DNA from: Flavobacterium sp. HTF | Lineage (GTDB): Bacteria > Bacteroidota > Bacteroidia > Flavobacteriales > Flavobacteriaceae | Assembly: GCF_003105115.1 (NCBI RefSeq) | Contig: NZ_QETH01000006.1 | Location: 52,888 to 116,887 of the forward strand | Length of the DNA: 64,000 nucleotides | Direction of reading: 5' to 3' | Shown here: positions 1 through 8,543 of the stretch, one piece after another | How the letters are laid out: every line of letters starts with the position of its first letter | Position numbering within the stretch: the stretch's first letter is position 1 | Notes under the pieces: generated by a model | What the model was told of the DNA's origin: nothing | The model's input: the letters and a program-made list of their open reading frames with translations, nothing else | Databases searched by the model: none | Position numbers and translations under genes: made by a program

Positions 1-154
1 CTTCTATAAATATGACTCCAAACAAAAAGAAAACCAAATTATGAAATCCTGATTTTGCATAGATTTCCAGTCCAACTAAGTTTAAGTATCCCAGCGGAAC
101 TGATCCGAGAAAACTTACCAGAAATCCAACGGAGATATTTTTTACCTTTTTCAT
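1..154 (-). CDS. LysE-type membrane exporter, N-terminal part (cut by window edge)
   Basis: Only the first 51 codons lie in the window, starting at the ATG complementary to 152-154. The start MKKVKNISVGFLVSF and the following GSVPLGYLNLVGLE look like the first membrane helix of LysE/RhtB-type exporters, which have a Pro-Leu-Gly step early in helix 1. The gene begins only 2 bp after the stop of the ATP-grasp gene, so it is probably the last visible member of the same minus-strand operon. The substrate cannot be told from this fragment, and the family call rests on helix 1 only. Confidence 0.6.
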   Translation of the reverse strand, partial: MKKVKNISVGFLVSFLGSVPLGYLNLVGLEIYAKSGFHNLVFFLFGVIFIE

Positions 155-156
155 TT

Positions 157-1191
157 CTAGAAATTCATTATTTTATTGTTTTGTGCCAGATGCAATCTGT
201 ACTCACGCATTCCCACTTTGTGATCTAAATAGGGAACGCCCGTTTTATGGTTTTCAACACTTATTTCATACATATAAGTAATATGTCGTGCCAGTTCTTT
301 CCATGCAAACCAAACCGAATGTTTGGGGTCATAAATATGTGTAGGTTCGCTTGCCGCACCGTTTAATTCTACAATCTGGAAGTTTTCTCCTTGTTCTAAT
401 TCTTCAAAAGTGTTGTACATGATATCGAAACGCCCGAAATAAAATTCAGGAATTTGAGCAGCGAGCTCATTGATCATCTTGGTTAATTTTGGCGTAACCC
501 AATGGCTGCCATCCAAAAATTTTGCGCCCCGGGCGTGATTGCCAAATGGAACTAAATTTATGGTTTCGCCTCTGGGTAATATCAGGTCCAATTGATCACC
601 ATATTCTTCTTTTAAAACATTAAACTGCAACTGAAATCTTGGCGTTTGTTTGATCAGATTTTCAATTGTTGATTTGCCATCACCTGTTACAATCAAAAAC
701 TCTTTAGAGACAATTCCGGTAATTTTTCCGTATTTTTCCAGCGGATGACGAACATAAAAAACACCCACTTCATTCTTGAATGGGATTAAATCCTGCAAAA
801 GAAAATCAAAATTTGCTTTTTGGGCATAGTCTTTCAGCTCCGATATTGTTTTAATTTTTTTCACGCCCGAACCACGCAGGCCAATATCCGGCTTTGCAAT
901 TAACGGGAAATAGATTTCCCTTTCTAATACCTTATCTGCTATGGTTTTAAAATCCGTATTTTCTTTAATTAAAATGGTTTTCGGGTAGCATTTTTCAGGA
1001 AGCAGATCATAAATCTGTTTTTTGCTTTCCATCATAAACCCGCCGTTTTTAATTTTCGGATTAGAGGCATTAAAGAAAAAAATCGATCTTGCTCTGATGG
1101 CATAATAGGCCCAAAGAAAATAGATAGGAACATACAGAACCTGAAATGGCCAATATTCCCAATTGGTAATTTTATGAAAAAATAGTTTCAT
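157..1191 (-). CDS. ATP-grasp domain protein (D-Ala-D-Ala ligase-like fold)
   Basis: A 344-residue protein. The first ~45 residues are hydrophobic and aromatic, and the rest looks like an ATP-grasp ligase. Visible landmarks are the lysine strand FPLIAKPDIG with a small glycine-rich loop (LRGSG) near residues 95-110, the LLQDLIPF adenine-contact segment near 130, and a metal-binding tail with VELNG near residue 275. ATP-grasp enzymes join a carboxylate to an amine or thiol through an acyl-phosphate; the substrate here is not evident. Homologues are often labelled D-alanine--D-alanine ligase, but the real Ddl is at 31490-32461. It sits 10 bp after the NRDE gene and 2 bp before the LysE-type gene, in one operon. 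Confidence 0.75.
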   Translation of the reverse strand: MKLFFHKITNWEYWPFQVLYVPIYFLWAYYAIRARSIFFFNASNPKIKNGGFMMESKKQIYDLLPEKCYPKTILIKENTDFKTIADKVLEREIYFPLIAKPDIGLRGSGVKKIKTISELKDYAQKANFDFLLQDLIPFKNEVGVFYVRHPLEKYGKITGIVSKEFLIVTGDGKSTIENLIKQTPRFQLQFNVLKEEYGDQLDLILPRGETINLVPFGNHARGAKFLDGSHWVTPKLTKMINELAAQIPEFYFGRFDIMYNTFEELEQGENFQIVELNGAASEPTHIYDPKHSVWFAWKELARHITYMYEISVENHKTGVPYLDHKVGMREYRLHLAQNNKIMNF

Positions 1192-1201
1192 CTGAATGTT
1201 T

Positions 1202-1912
1202 TTAAATTCGAATAAATGAGGTTGAAAAATCTTCTGCTTTGACTAAATCATAATATTTCATTACCCCCCTATTTTGCTCTATTACGCTTTGGGTTACGCT
1301 CAGGGTTTTCATCCTATTTTCTCTATTGATAATTAAACCATTTTGAGTGTCTTCGCTGCTTGTGTTTCGATGAAAATCCAGCATTTCCAATGGTGATATT
1401 TCATTTTTATCTTTCAAAAAATCAAAAAACCAGTCTGATCTTTTATTTCTTACCGGATCTGTATATAAAGTAACTGATGACCAAATGTAATTTCGGGATT
1501 CATCTAATATTGTGCTCTTTTTTTCAATGCCATCCCAAATCAATTCGTACAATTCTTTTTCCTGATACAAAACCAGCGTAAAAGGCTCAATATTATCCAG
1601 ATCAATTTGTTTCCAAAAGTCCTTTGGAGAATCATCCGAAATAATGTCCAAAACAATTAGTCCGCGGCTTTTTCGATAAGGCAGTATCACATTGTGTTTT
1701 GCGATTCCGCCATTTAGCAAAACCAGAACTGTTCCGTTTTCATCCATGACAAACCAGGTTCCCCCCGCTTTTGAATCTTTTGGGTACATCATATTTTTTC
1801 CCTTATGCTTATAATTCCTGGGCACAATAGCACTGGGACGAATTACTTTTTCATCCCTGTTTGAAGTGATCATTACAACTCCGTTATTATTTACAAAACT
1901 TACTGTACACAT
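1202..1912 (-). CDS. NRDE family protein (TANGO2-like)
   Basis: A 236-residue protein beginning MCTVSF, with SNRDE at about residues 17-21. The N-terminal Cys-2 and the Asn-Arg-Asp-Glu motif define the NRDE/TANGO2 family, whose fold resembles N-terminal-nucleophile hydrolases. GGTWF and LNGG further in also fit. The biochemical role is not settled; eukaryotic TANGO2 has been tied to heme and lipid handling. Its start overlaps the end of the DinB gene by 13 bp, which points to translational coupling in the minus-strand operon. Confidence 0.8.
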   Translation of the reverse strand: MCTVSFVNNNGVVMITSNRDEKVIRPSAIVPRNYKHKGKNMMYPKDSKAGGTWFVMDENGTVLVLLNGGIAKHNVILPYRKSRGLIVLDIISDDSPKDFWKQIDLDNIEPFTLVLYQEKELYELIWDGIEKKSTILDESRNYIWSSVTLYTDPVRNKRSDWFFDFLKDKNEISPLEMLDFHRNTSSEDTQNGLIINRENRMKTLSVTQSVIEQNRGVMKYYDLVKAEDFSTSFIRI

Positions 1913-2388
1913 TGTTTTCTGTATGCTATGGTCGAGCGCGCTACACCAAAATTTTCATCAATGATAATATTTTCGAATTGCAAAACGGCCACTTTTATGA
2001 GCGCCTGATGATGCACACAATGCTCTAAATTATAGAGCAATTCTCTATAATAATTGCTTTGAATCCTCATGCTAAGACCATCAATAAACTGTTCGAGATA
2101 GATTATTTTGTTCTCGCTTTTCAATTCTTTTTTAATTTGAATAATGCATTTTTTAGCAAATTCTGTTTCGGTTTGAATTTGCTTATTTCTCTGGCGGTTG
2201 TCATAATTTAAAATTCCCGAATCATAACTTTGTTCCAGACATTGAAACATCTCCAGAATATGTCTTGTATGTTCGCCAATTGTGGCATTACTTAAAGCCT
2301 GGCAAGATTTTGAATAATCCTGATCTGACAATTGATCTAATAGATATATTAACTCATCTAAACTCTGGCGTATTGATTCTAGTAACAT
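1900..2388 (-). CDS. DinB-like four-helix metal-binding protein
   Basis: A 162-residue, mostly helical protein of DinB/YfiT type. Candidate metal-ligand histidines are visible in GEHTRHIL (about residues 38-45) and in EHCVHHQAL (about residues 121-129), the usual spacing for three-histidine DinB proteins. Members include thiol-dependent transferases and many uncharacterised proteins, so the substrate is unknown. It overlaps the NRDE gene and follows the DoxX-like gene by 6 bp. Confidence 0.75.
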   Translation of the reverse strand: MLLESIRQSLDELIYLLDQLSDQDYSKSCQALSNATIGEHTRHILEMFQCLEQSYDSGILNYDNRQRNKQIQTETEFAKKCIIQIKKELKSENKIIYLEQFIDGLSMRIQSNYYRELLYNLEHCVHHQALIKVAVLQFENIIIDENFGVARSTIAYRKQCVQ

Positions 2389-2394
2389 AATCTT

Positions 2395-2775
2395 TTAATT
2401 TAGAAGATTAGACAATTTGTTTTTGTTGAAATAAAGCAAACCCAGGCAGCATAATAAGGTAATAATAGCCAGACTAAAAAGTAATCCGCCGTCATCTTTT
2501 ACCACGAGTCCCAAAACAAATACATGTGATAAAATAGCTCCGGTCATTACCCCAATTCCACCCAAAGCACCAATCCAGGTGGTTTTTGGAATCAGGATTA
2601 AAATTACAACTATCAATTCGGCTATTGCTGAACCAATTCTTCCGTAAGGTTCTACTCCTAGGGCAGTGAAAATATAGATGCTTTCTTCTGCTCCGCTGAA
2701 CTTGAAATATAAGGTCTGCAATAAAATTACCGAGGCGGCAATTCTGAGAATCCATATTAAAATTTCCTTTTTCAT
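2395..2775 (-). CDS. DoxX-like four-helix membrane protein
   Basis: About 126 residues from the start MKKEILIWILR. An in-frame upstream Met at 2811 would run 29 bp into the YHS gene and adds a polar leader, so I prefer the ATG at 2773-2775, which leaves a 7-bp gap. Four hydrophobic segments are visible (roughly residues 5-22, 45-65, 70-92 and 97-115). The segment QTLYFKFSGAEES after helix 1 is typical of DoxX/DoxD-type proteins. The family is linked to quinone or thiol redox work, and the peroxiredoxin and YHS neighbours fit that loosely. Confidence 0.7.
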   Translation of the reverse strand: MKKEILIWILRIAASVILLQTLYFKFSGAEESIYIFTALGVEPYGRIGSAIAELIVVILILIPKTTWIGALGGIGVMTGAILSHVFVLGLVVKDDGGLLFSLAIITLLCCLGLLYFNKNKLSNLLN

Positions 2776-2782
2776 GACCGTG

Positions 2783-3241
2783 TTATTTATAGATTTTTTT
2801 CCAGTTGTCATCTGCCCTTATTTTTAAATTTCCCTCGTCTTTATTCCAGCTTTTTAAGGTGTTGTTGAAAAAGGCATTGTAAAACAGAAAAAGTTTGCCA
2901 TCAGTAATTTTAAACGTTTCGGGGTTTATTTCGACTTTTTCGCCAGCGCTCCCCATCGCATAAGCACACCAGCCACCGTATTGAGGTTCGTATTTTGATG
3001 GATTTTTCAGAAAAGCATTTTTATTTTCACCTGACGAAAAATTATAAATCACGCCCTGGTAAGAAGCTGAGATCCCTTTTTTCCCTTTAACTGCTTTTCC
3101 CTGACTAAAATATCCTACCGGACCATAACCCTGAATGGCAGTTTTGTTTTCTAAATTATACTGGCTAGCTCTTTTGGCATCATTTTGAGCAGAAGAAACT
3201 CCAAAAACCAAAATCAATACAAGTAATACTAACTTTTTCAT
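2783..3241 (-). CDS. Exported YHS-domain protein
   Basis: 152 residues with a clear signal peptide ending near VSSAQ (residue 19). The body carries a YHS-like unit: GYGPVGYFSQGKAV, then YNFSSGENKNAFLKNPSKY, then YGGWCAYAM with a single Cys near residue 92. YHS domains are small and often bind metal or accompany metal and heme proteins; this variant is common in exported Bacteroidota proteins. It lies 5 bp after the peroxiredoxin-like gene and 7 bp before the DoxX-like gene, so the three likely share one transcript. Confidence 0.8.
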   Translation of the reverse strand: MKKLVLLVLILVFGVSSAQNDAKRASQYNLENKTAIQGYGPVGYFSQGKAVKGKKGISASYQGVIYNFSSGENKNAFLKNPSKYEPQYGGWCAYAMGSAGEKVEINPETFKITDGKLFLFYNAFFNNTLKSWNKDEGNLKIRADDNWKKIYK

Positions 3242-3246
3242 TTTTT

Positions 3247-3843
3247 TTATTTTAAATTTTTTAATACTGAAACAAGTAATTCGGTAGTGATACGATGCTT
3301 AAAATCAGGAGAGACATATTCAAAAAGGATATCACTCTGGGGATTCACAACAAAAACGGACGGAACAGGTAAAAAACTAGTATTCATTCCATTAGAATTT
3401 ACGTTAATTACACTTTTATAGTTTTCAGGAGCCTCAAAAGCAATTCCCATGGCTTTTATTAATTCTCCTTTTGAGTCAGAAAGTAAGGTATATTTTACTT
3501 TATCTTTTTCTGCTGTCATTTTTAAATTTTCAGCAGAATCAGGACTTACCGCTATAATTTGATATCCCAAATCCATAACTTGCTTTTCGGCTTCGGCCAA
3601 TGCCTGCAGATGCATATTGCAATACGGGCACCAGCCTCCACGATAAAAAACAAGAACTGTCTTTTTCTTTTTTAGCAGGTCTGAAATTTGTACATCTGTA
3701 TTATCCGATGATTTTAAAGTAAGGTTTGGAATCTTCTCTCCTATTAGCAAAGGAGTGATATCAGTGGCAGATTTAGCAATCATGTTTTGCGCGTTAGCAG
3801 CCCAAGTAAGGGTCGCTAAAAAAATAAAAATTAATTTTTTCAT
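3247..3843 (-). CDS. Exported peroxiredoxin-like (AhpC/TSA) thiol protein
   Basis: 198 residues with a signal peptide (MKKLIFIFLATLTWAANAQ). It has a thioredoxin fold with the motif GGWCPYC near residues 69-75, which is the active-site loop of the peroxiredoxin-like AhpC/TSA branch with a CxxC pair. It ends in a strand-helix segment after a cis-proline-like LPVPSVFVV. The likely role is peroxide reduction or thiol exchange in the periplasm. It is the first gene of the tight minus-strand run down to position 1. The 90 bp upstream separate it from the Crp/Fnr-type gene. Confidence 0.82.
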   Translation of the reverse strand: MKKLIFIFLATLTWAANAQNMIAKSATDITPLLIGEKIPNLTLKSSDNTDVQISDLLKKKKTVLVFYRGGWCPYCNMHLQALAEAEKQVMDLGYQIIAVSPDSAENLKMTAEKDKVKYTLLSDSKGELIKAMGIAFEAPENYKSVINVNSNGMNTSFLPVPSVFVVNPQSDILFEYVSPDFKHRITTELLVSVLKNLK

Positions 3844-3933
3844 AGTGTATGTTTTTACATCTTTTTAATAATGTAAAATTATCATACTATAAAAAAGCAA
3901 AATGTCGGCTAATTTACACTTAGCCCAAAATAA

Positions 3934-4665
3934 TTATAATTTGGTAATATCTCGAATGATAATTTCTTTTCTGTTGTAGTTTAAAAGCTGATTGGTTTCC
4001 ATCTCATTGAGCAATTGTGTAGCGGTTTGTCTGGAAGTACAGATAATCTGGGCAATATCATTTTGGGTTAGATAATTTTCAATGGCTACTGAATTTCCTT
4101 CTCTAACGCCTTCCTGTTCTGCCCAGTCTTTCAGGAATTGATACAATCTGGTTTTGGCATCCTTAGAAATTAGATTGGCATAATTGTTTTTAATACGTTT
4201 CATTTTCAGTCCTACAAACTTGGTGTATGAAAGTGCTAAAGTCGGATTACGAAGCAATAAATCTTCAAAATCAGACATTAAAAAACTGCAGATGGCAACA
4301 TCGTCTGAAAGGACTTTTGCATATTCTTCGTTTTTATTATCTGTTTCCAAAGTCAGTTCACCAAACAAATCTCCTTTCTGGATAATGTCCTTTATAGTTT
4401 CGTTGCCATTATTATCCAGGGCAACAATCTTGATATTCCCCTTTTTAAGTAAAAAAATCCGGGGCACATCTGAAGATGAAAAATAAATAATTTCCCCTTT
4501 TGAGGCTTTTTTAAAACCTGTGATTATGCAAAGTTGCTTGATTTGAGAAAAACTCAAAGTCCTAAACAATTTATGATCACGCAAATACCAATATTTTAAT
4601 TCTTCGTACATAAGAGATACATTATTTGGTAAATGTAAACAATTTGGAAAATAATTCGCTTCCAT
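3934..4665 (-). CDS. Crp/Fnr-family transcriptional regulator
   Basis: 243 residues. The N-terminal half is a cyclic-nucleotide-type beta-roll, with KGEIIYFSSSD and GDLFGELTLE matching the usual glycine-flanked loops. A dimerisation helix follows, then a winged helix at about residues 195-220 (NDIAQIICTSRQTATQLL). No cysteine cluster of Fnr type is seen. Met19 is an alternative start. It lies upstream of and in line with the peroxiredoxin operon (90 bp gap), so it may control it; this is inferred from position only. Confidence 0.85.
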   Translation of the reverse strand: MEANYFPNCLHLPNNVSLMYEELKYWYLRDHKLFRTLSFSQIKQLCIITGFKKASKGEIIYFSSSDVPRIFLLKKGNIKIVALDNNGNETIKDIIQKGDLFGELTLETDNKNEEYAKVLSDDVAICSFLMSDFEDLLLRNPTLALSYTKFVGLKMKRIKNNYANLISKDAKTRLYQFLKDWAEQEGVREGNSVAIENYLTQNDIAQIICTSRQTATQLLNEMETNQLLNYNRKEIIIRDITKL

Positions 4666-5018
4666 GTTTAAATCGCATATTCAAGCCCTATAAGTATATA
4701 GTAGCCTGATGCATAATTTACGATTAATAAAGTTACATTAAAAGTATAGTATCTAAACTGCTTTTCTGATCTAAACATATCACAACTAAAGAAAAAGAAA
4801 TTTTAGCCTTCCATTTCATCTTTTCAGGCTGCTTTGATTGTGAAGATAACAGCGAAATTATTTTGACCATAGTAAGTTATCAAAAAATATTCCCTTAAAA
4901 TACTCATCCATAATACCTTATAGTTAGTCCGGTTTTCTTTTAGTTTATTTCTTGGCTTATTTTAAAACCAAAAAGAATATTAAAGCGTAAATGACTTTAT
5001 AACTTAAAAAAAATAATT
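4666..5018. other. Intergenic region between divergent genes
   Basis: 353 bp of AT-rich DNA between the minus-strand Crp/Fnr gene and the plus-strand fasciclin gene. It must hold both promoters, but I see no clear TAnnTTTG box, no strong hairpin and no open frame worth reporting. Confidence 0.5.
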
Positions 5019-5573
5019 ATGAAAACTGGAAAATTTTTAGCAGCAGCAATCCTGGCATTAGGATTTGGATTTACATCATTTGCACAAAAAACAGTAATGG
5101 TTGGTGGAGCGGCTATGTATCCTAATAAAAATATTATAGAAAATGCGGTAAACTCAAAGGATCATACCACCTTGGTAGCAGCAGTAAAAGCAGCAGGATT
5201 AGTTGAAACCCTGCAAGGTAAAGGTCCATTTACTGTTTTTGCACCGACAAATGAAGCTTTTAGTAAATTACCGGCCGGAACTGTTGAAACATTATTGAAA
5301 CCTGAGAATATTAAAACATTGCAAACTATATTGACCTATCATGTAGTATCCGGTAAAATGAATAGTTCTGATATTGCAAAAGCAATAAAAGCCGGTAAAG
5401 GAAAAGCCACTTTAAAAACAGTGAGCGGCGAAACTTTAACTGCCTGGATGGATGGAAAAGATTTGTACATCAGTGACGAGAGCGGCAATAAGGCTAAAGT
5501 TACAATCTCAGATGTAAATCAATCCAATGGTGTTATACATGTAGTGGATACAGTACTGCTTCCGAAAATGTAA
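5019..5573 (+). CDS. Secreted fasciclin (FAS1) domain protein
   Basis: 184 residues: a signal peptide ending near SFAQ (residue 22), then one FAS1 domain. The H1 box GPFTVFAPTNEAF is near residues 69-81, YHV near 107, and the H2-like end NGVIHVVDTVLLP near 170-182. FAS1 domains mediate adhesion or ligand binding outside the cytoplasm. The gene is a single unit, preceded by a 353-bp gap and followed by a strong hairpin terminator 20 bp after its stop. Confidence 0.9.
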   Translation: MKTGKFLAAAILALGFGFTSFAQKTVMVGGAAMYPNKNIIENAVNSKDHTTLVAAVKAAGLVETLQGKGPFTVFAPTNEAFSKLPAGTVETLLKPENIKTLQTILTYHVVSGKMNSSDIAKAIKAGKGKATLKTVSGETLTAWMDGKDLYISDESGNKAKVTISDVNQSNGVIHVVDTVLLPKM

Positions 5574-5592
5574 TTTTCCGAGAATAAAATAC

Positions 5593-5636
5593 AATTATAG
5601 AAAAAGCCCTGAAATTTCAGGGCTTTTTCTATAATT
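5593..5636 (+). terminator. Rho-independent terminator after the fasciclin gene
   Basis: A perfect 44-base palindrome, with arms starting AATTATAGAAAAAGCCCTG and a small AT loop, ends in a T-rich arm just after the fasciclin stop. It is symmetrical, so it could also stop minus-strand transcripts. Confidence 0.88.
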
Positions 5637-5659
5637 ACTATCCTGAACAATAGTAATAG

Positions 5660-5866
5660 CAGATTATATATGAGATACTGCTTAACATTTTATTGGCAGC
5701 TCAATACTTTAAATATAGGGAGCTGATGTCTTTTTTGATACAGAACCATAACCTGCAACGACTATCGGATCAGGTGCAAAAGTTGGGGGATTTAACCAAA
5801 AGATTAGATAATCTAACTAGAAATAGTAAATGTAATATTCTATGCTCTTATTTTAGATTTATCTAG
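5660..5866 (+). pseudogene. Possible gene remnant (open frame without start, 68 codons)
   Basis: After the fasciclin terminator an open frame runs from a stop at 5657-5659 to a TAG at 5864-5866. It reads as two helices: a hydrophobic one (ILLNILLAAQYF) and a heptad-like amphipathic one (QRLSDQVQKLGDLTKRLDNL). The only Met is at 5726. The composition is protein-like, but there is no proper start and it runs into the end of hemH on the other strand. It could be the C-terminal stub of a lost membrane/coiled-coil gene, or chance. Confidence 0.25.
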
Positions 5867-6872
5867 CCCAGTCATTAATCCAATTACTCACGGTCTGACA
5901 CCATTCATCATCATCATTCAAACACGGAATCGCTAAGAAATTCTCTCCTCCTTTTGCTTCAAAATCTTCTTTGGCTCGCATTGCGATTTCTTCCAACGTT
6001 TCTAAACAATCTGAAACGAAAGCCGGAGTTACAACTGCCAATTTCTTGATCCCTTTTGCTGGCATTTTATCAACTTCAACATCGGTATAAGGTTCTAACC
6101 ATTTGTCTCCCGCTAAACGCGATTGAAAAGTTAAACTGTATTTATCAGCTGGAAGTCCTAATAATTTCACCACTTGTTTTGTGGTTTCATAACATTGATG
6201 ACGATAGCAGAAATCGTGTGCCGGCGAAGGTGTGTTACAGCAAGAGCCGTCAATTTTACAATGTGATTTGGTTACATCGGTTTTGCGAATGTGACGCTCC
6301 GGAATTCCGTGATACGAGAATAACAGATGATCGTAGTCGAATCCAACTAGATGTTTCTGGATAGAATCAGCCAGATTCTTGATGTAATCCGGTTTGTTGT
6401 AAAACGCAGGAACATCGGTAAAAGTCATTTGTGGAAATTTCTTTTTACGAATTTCTTCCGCTTTAACCAAAATTGTCAATGTTGAAGCCATTGCATATTG
6501 CGGATATAAAGGAAAAAGTAATACTTCTGTGACTCCTTTATCATGTAATTCCTGTAGCCCTTTTTCAATTGTCATGCTTCCATAGCGCATTGCTAACGAA
6601 ACCGGAACATTTACTAAAGACTGTACTTTTTTCTGCATTCTTTCAGATAGCACCACTAACGGAGAACCTTCTTCCCACCAAATTTTAGTATAAGCATGTG
6701 CAGATTCTTCCGGTCTTTTTCTCAGGATAATGCCACGAACTAAAAAAGCTCGCAACAAATACGGAACATCGATCACGTGTTTGTCCATTAAAAACTCGTC
6801 TAAATATGGTTTTACATCTTTTGTAGTTGGACTTTCCGGAGATCCTAAGTTTACTAATAATACGCCTTTCAT
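5859..6872 (-). CDS. hemH: Ferrochelatase
   Basis: 337 residues, full length. It inserts Fe2+ into protoporphyrin IX as the last step of protoheme synthesis. The start MKGVLLVNLGSP, the motif YHGIPERH with the catalytic His188, and the late SDCLETLEEI acidic segment are characteristic. A cysteine-rich stretch holds C205, C211, C212, C222 and C227. Some bacterial ferrochelatases carry a [2Fe-2S] cluster, and this region could do so, though the spacing alone does not prove it. It is the last gene of a minus-strand series with an AraC regulator, two YceI genes and a cytochrome c lipoprotein upstream. Confidence 0.96.
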   Translation of the reverse strand: MKGVLLVNLGSPESPTTKDVKPYLDEFLMDKHVIDVPYLLRAFLVRGIILRKRPEESAHAYTKIWWEEGSPLVVLSERMQKKVQSLVNVPVSLAMRYGSMTIEKGLQELHDKGVTEVLLFPLYPQYAMASTLTILVKAEEIRKKKFPQMTFTDVPAFYNKPDYIKNLADSIQKHLVGFDYDHLLFSYHGIPERHIRKTDVTKSHCKIDGSCCNTPSPAHDFCYRHQCYETTKQVVKLLGLPADKYSLTFQSRLAGDKWLEPYTDVEVDKMPAKGIKKLAVVTPAFVSDCLETLEEIAMRAKEDFEAKGGENFLAIPCLNDDDEWCQTVSNWINDWAR

Positions 6873-7004
6873 TTACTTTTTGCTTTGTTCTATAGAATAG
6901 ATGTTAAAATTGTCGCGCAGATTTTGCAGATTGAGTAGATTAAAATTCGTGGATTGCTTCGCCCGTTCATTATCACCAGGCTCATAGCCAACAAAACTAA
7001 ACAT
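6873..7004 (-). CDS. Possible 43-residue ORF bridging the AraC gene and hemH
   Basis: An ATG at 7002-7004 overlaps the last 8 bases of the AraC gene, and the frame ends in TAA at 6873-6875, directly abutting the hemH ATG. This layout would suit coupled translation. The predicted peptide is polar (starts MFSFVGYEPGDNER) and resembles no family I know. Part of the DNA also resembles degenerate intergenic repeat text (AATCTGC units), so it may be non-coding. Confidence 0.25.
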   Translation of the reverse strand: MFSFVGYEPGDNERAKQSTNFNLLNLQNLRDNFNIYSIEQSKK

Positions 7005-7893
7005 TCGTATTAATCGACATCAGATATTTTTTTGGAGTTGTTGCAAACTTTTTCTTGAATCCTGCAATGAAATGGCTTCCTGTACTGTAACCTATTTTCA
7101 ACCCCACTTCGTTTACATTGTAAGAACCGCTGTCAAGCAACTTTCTGGCGAAATCCATTTTATAGTCAAAAAGAAAACCGTAAACCGTATCGCCATAAAT
7201 TTGTTTGAAACCCATTTTGAGTTTCTTCAGATTCAGACCAATTTCATCGGCTAATTCTTGTAAACCAGGCGGTTCAGCCATATTGGCGATGATAATTTCT
7301 TTGGCTTTTTTTATTTTAAATACATTACCTTCATCAATTAAAAACGGACAATGATGCGCATTTGGATCTTCGCTCCTGTTAAAAGATAAACTAAGTAATT
7401 CGTATCCTTTACCTTTACAATAAAGATTTTTTATGGATGGATGAAGGTTATAATGGAACAACTGGCTTAAAACAACTGCCATTGAAGGACTTATACAACC
7501 TTCATTATAATAATTTTTATACTTGTTATCAGGACTTAAAAAAGTAATATAATCTGCTTCAACAGAAAACAATGCATGAAATTTCCTAATTGAAATAATA
7601 ACAGAAATCATCCACGAATTTGGTGAAAGCTCTAAATGAAATGGTAGCTCTTTTTGTGGATTGTATAAAAGAAAGGATTTTTCTTCTTGTAGTGCTAAAT
7701 CATAATTACCATTATTACATGAAAATTTGGCGTTACCTTTAAGTACGAAATGAAACTGTATGAAATCAGTGGTTAGTTGACGGTGTGTAAAAAAAGGTTC
7801 TGGACCGTCATTCTGAAAACGGATAAGTGCAAAGTCGTTTTCAACTTTTATTTCTTCCTCCATTTTTGAAATAGCGAATAATTGGTTTTTCAA
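6997..7893 (-). CDS. AraC-family transcriptional regulator
   Basis: 298 residues. The N-terminal ~180 residues form a cupin-like sensor region (TTDFIQFHFVLKGNAKFSC). The C-terminal ~95 residues are the double helix-turn-helix DNA-binding domain: PPGLQELADEIGLNLKKLKMGF, then VNEVGLKIGYSTGSHFIAGFKKKFATTPKKY. It sits between the YceI genes (66 bp upstream) and hemH (124 bp downstream), all on the minus strand. The context makes it a good candidate regulator of hemH or of the neighbouring envelope redox genes; the effector is unknown. Confidence 0.88.
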   Translation of the reverse strand: MKNQLFAISKMEEEIKVENDFALIRFQNDGPEPFFTHRQLTTDFIQFHFVLKGNAKFSCNNGNYDLALQEEKSFLLYNPQKELPFHLELSPNSWMISVIISIRKFHALFSVEADYITFLSPDNKYKNYYNEGCISPSMAVVLSQLFHYNLHPSIKNLYCKGKGYELLSLSFNRSEDPNAHHCPFLIDEGNVFKIKKAKEIIIANMAEPPGLQELADEIGLNLKKLKMGFKQIYGDTVYGFLFDYKMDFARKLLDSGSYNVNEVGLKIGYSTGSHFIAGFKKKFATTPKKYLMSINTNV

Positions 7894-7958
7894 AATTAAA
7901 TCTTTTTAATGGTTTAGTATACTTCTCTTAAAGTTATAAATCTTACTTTTTTGATCTG

Positions 7959-8498
7959 TCATTTCAAAACCGCAACAACTAGAATATTTATTTTATTAGA
8001 AACTTTGCTTTTCACGAGAGTTGGTATGACGATGTTAAAATCACTGGCATTTACGGCAAAATTAGATACAATACTAATTCCAGATCCGGACATCATTATC
8101 CTTGCTTTGGTTATTATATCCTTTGATTTTCCATGAAGCTCTAACTTCCCTTTTATAGTAAAATCTTTAGCGGAATTGGTAAGACTGTTTAAATCAAAAT
8201 CTTCTATTTTCCCTTTAAATATAGCTTTAGGGTATTGATCGCTCTCCATATAATTTTCATTGAAATGCTCTTCCATTAACGCAACTTTAAATTGAAATCC
8301 TTTCATCAATGCTAAACTTGCAATTTCTCCTGTTGTAGTATTCAATACAAAGGTTACATTGTTATTTGTAGCTTTAACCTCTTCAAAAGAAGCAACAGAT
8401 GCTTCAAAAGTTATTTTACCTGTTTTACTGATCATTTTTTCTTGCGCCAGACCAATAGCGCAAGCATAAAGCATGGAAACGAGTATAATTTTTTTCAT
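7959..8498 (-). CDS. Exported YceI-like lipocalin-fold protein (copy 1)
   Basis: 179 residues with a signal peptide (to about IGLAQ). It has the YceI features ISKTGKITFEASV, then HFNENYMESDQYPKAIFKGKI, then a C-terminal ASDFNIVIPTL segment. YceI proteins form a beta-barrel that holds a long isoprenoid such as a quinone, and act in the periplasm. It is a tandem paralogue of the gene at 8544-9083 with very similar length and motifs, separated by 45 bp, so a local duplication is clear. Confidence 0.88.
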   Translation of the reverse strand: MKKIILVSMLYACAIGLAQEKMISKTGKITFEASVASFEEVKATNNNVTFVLNTTTGEIASLALMKGFQFKVALMEEHFNENYMESDQYPKAIFKGKIEDFDLNSLTNSAKDFTIKGKLELHGKSKDIITKARIMMSGSGISIVSNFAVNASDFNIVIPTLVKSKVSNKINILVVAVLK

Positions 8499-8543
8499 GG
8501 TTTTCTTTATATTATTATGTTAGTTTAAAAATCAATTTTTTGC

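Noticed and set aside
2492..2755. 87-codon frame overlapping the DoxX-like gene in another frame
   Set aside because: Arg/Cys-rich and without hydrophobic pattern; the DoxX-like frame explains the DNA.
3844..3933. Promoter of the peroxiredoxin operon
   Set aside because: TTTGC and TAATTTTA are there on the minus strand, but the 16-bp spacing does not fit the 18-20 bp expected for this phylum.
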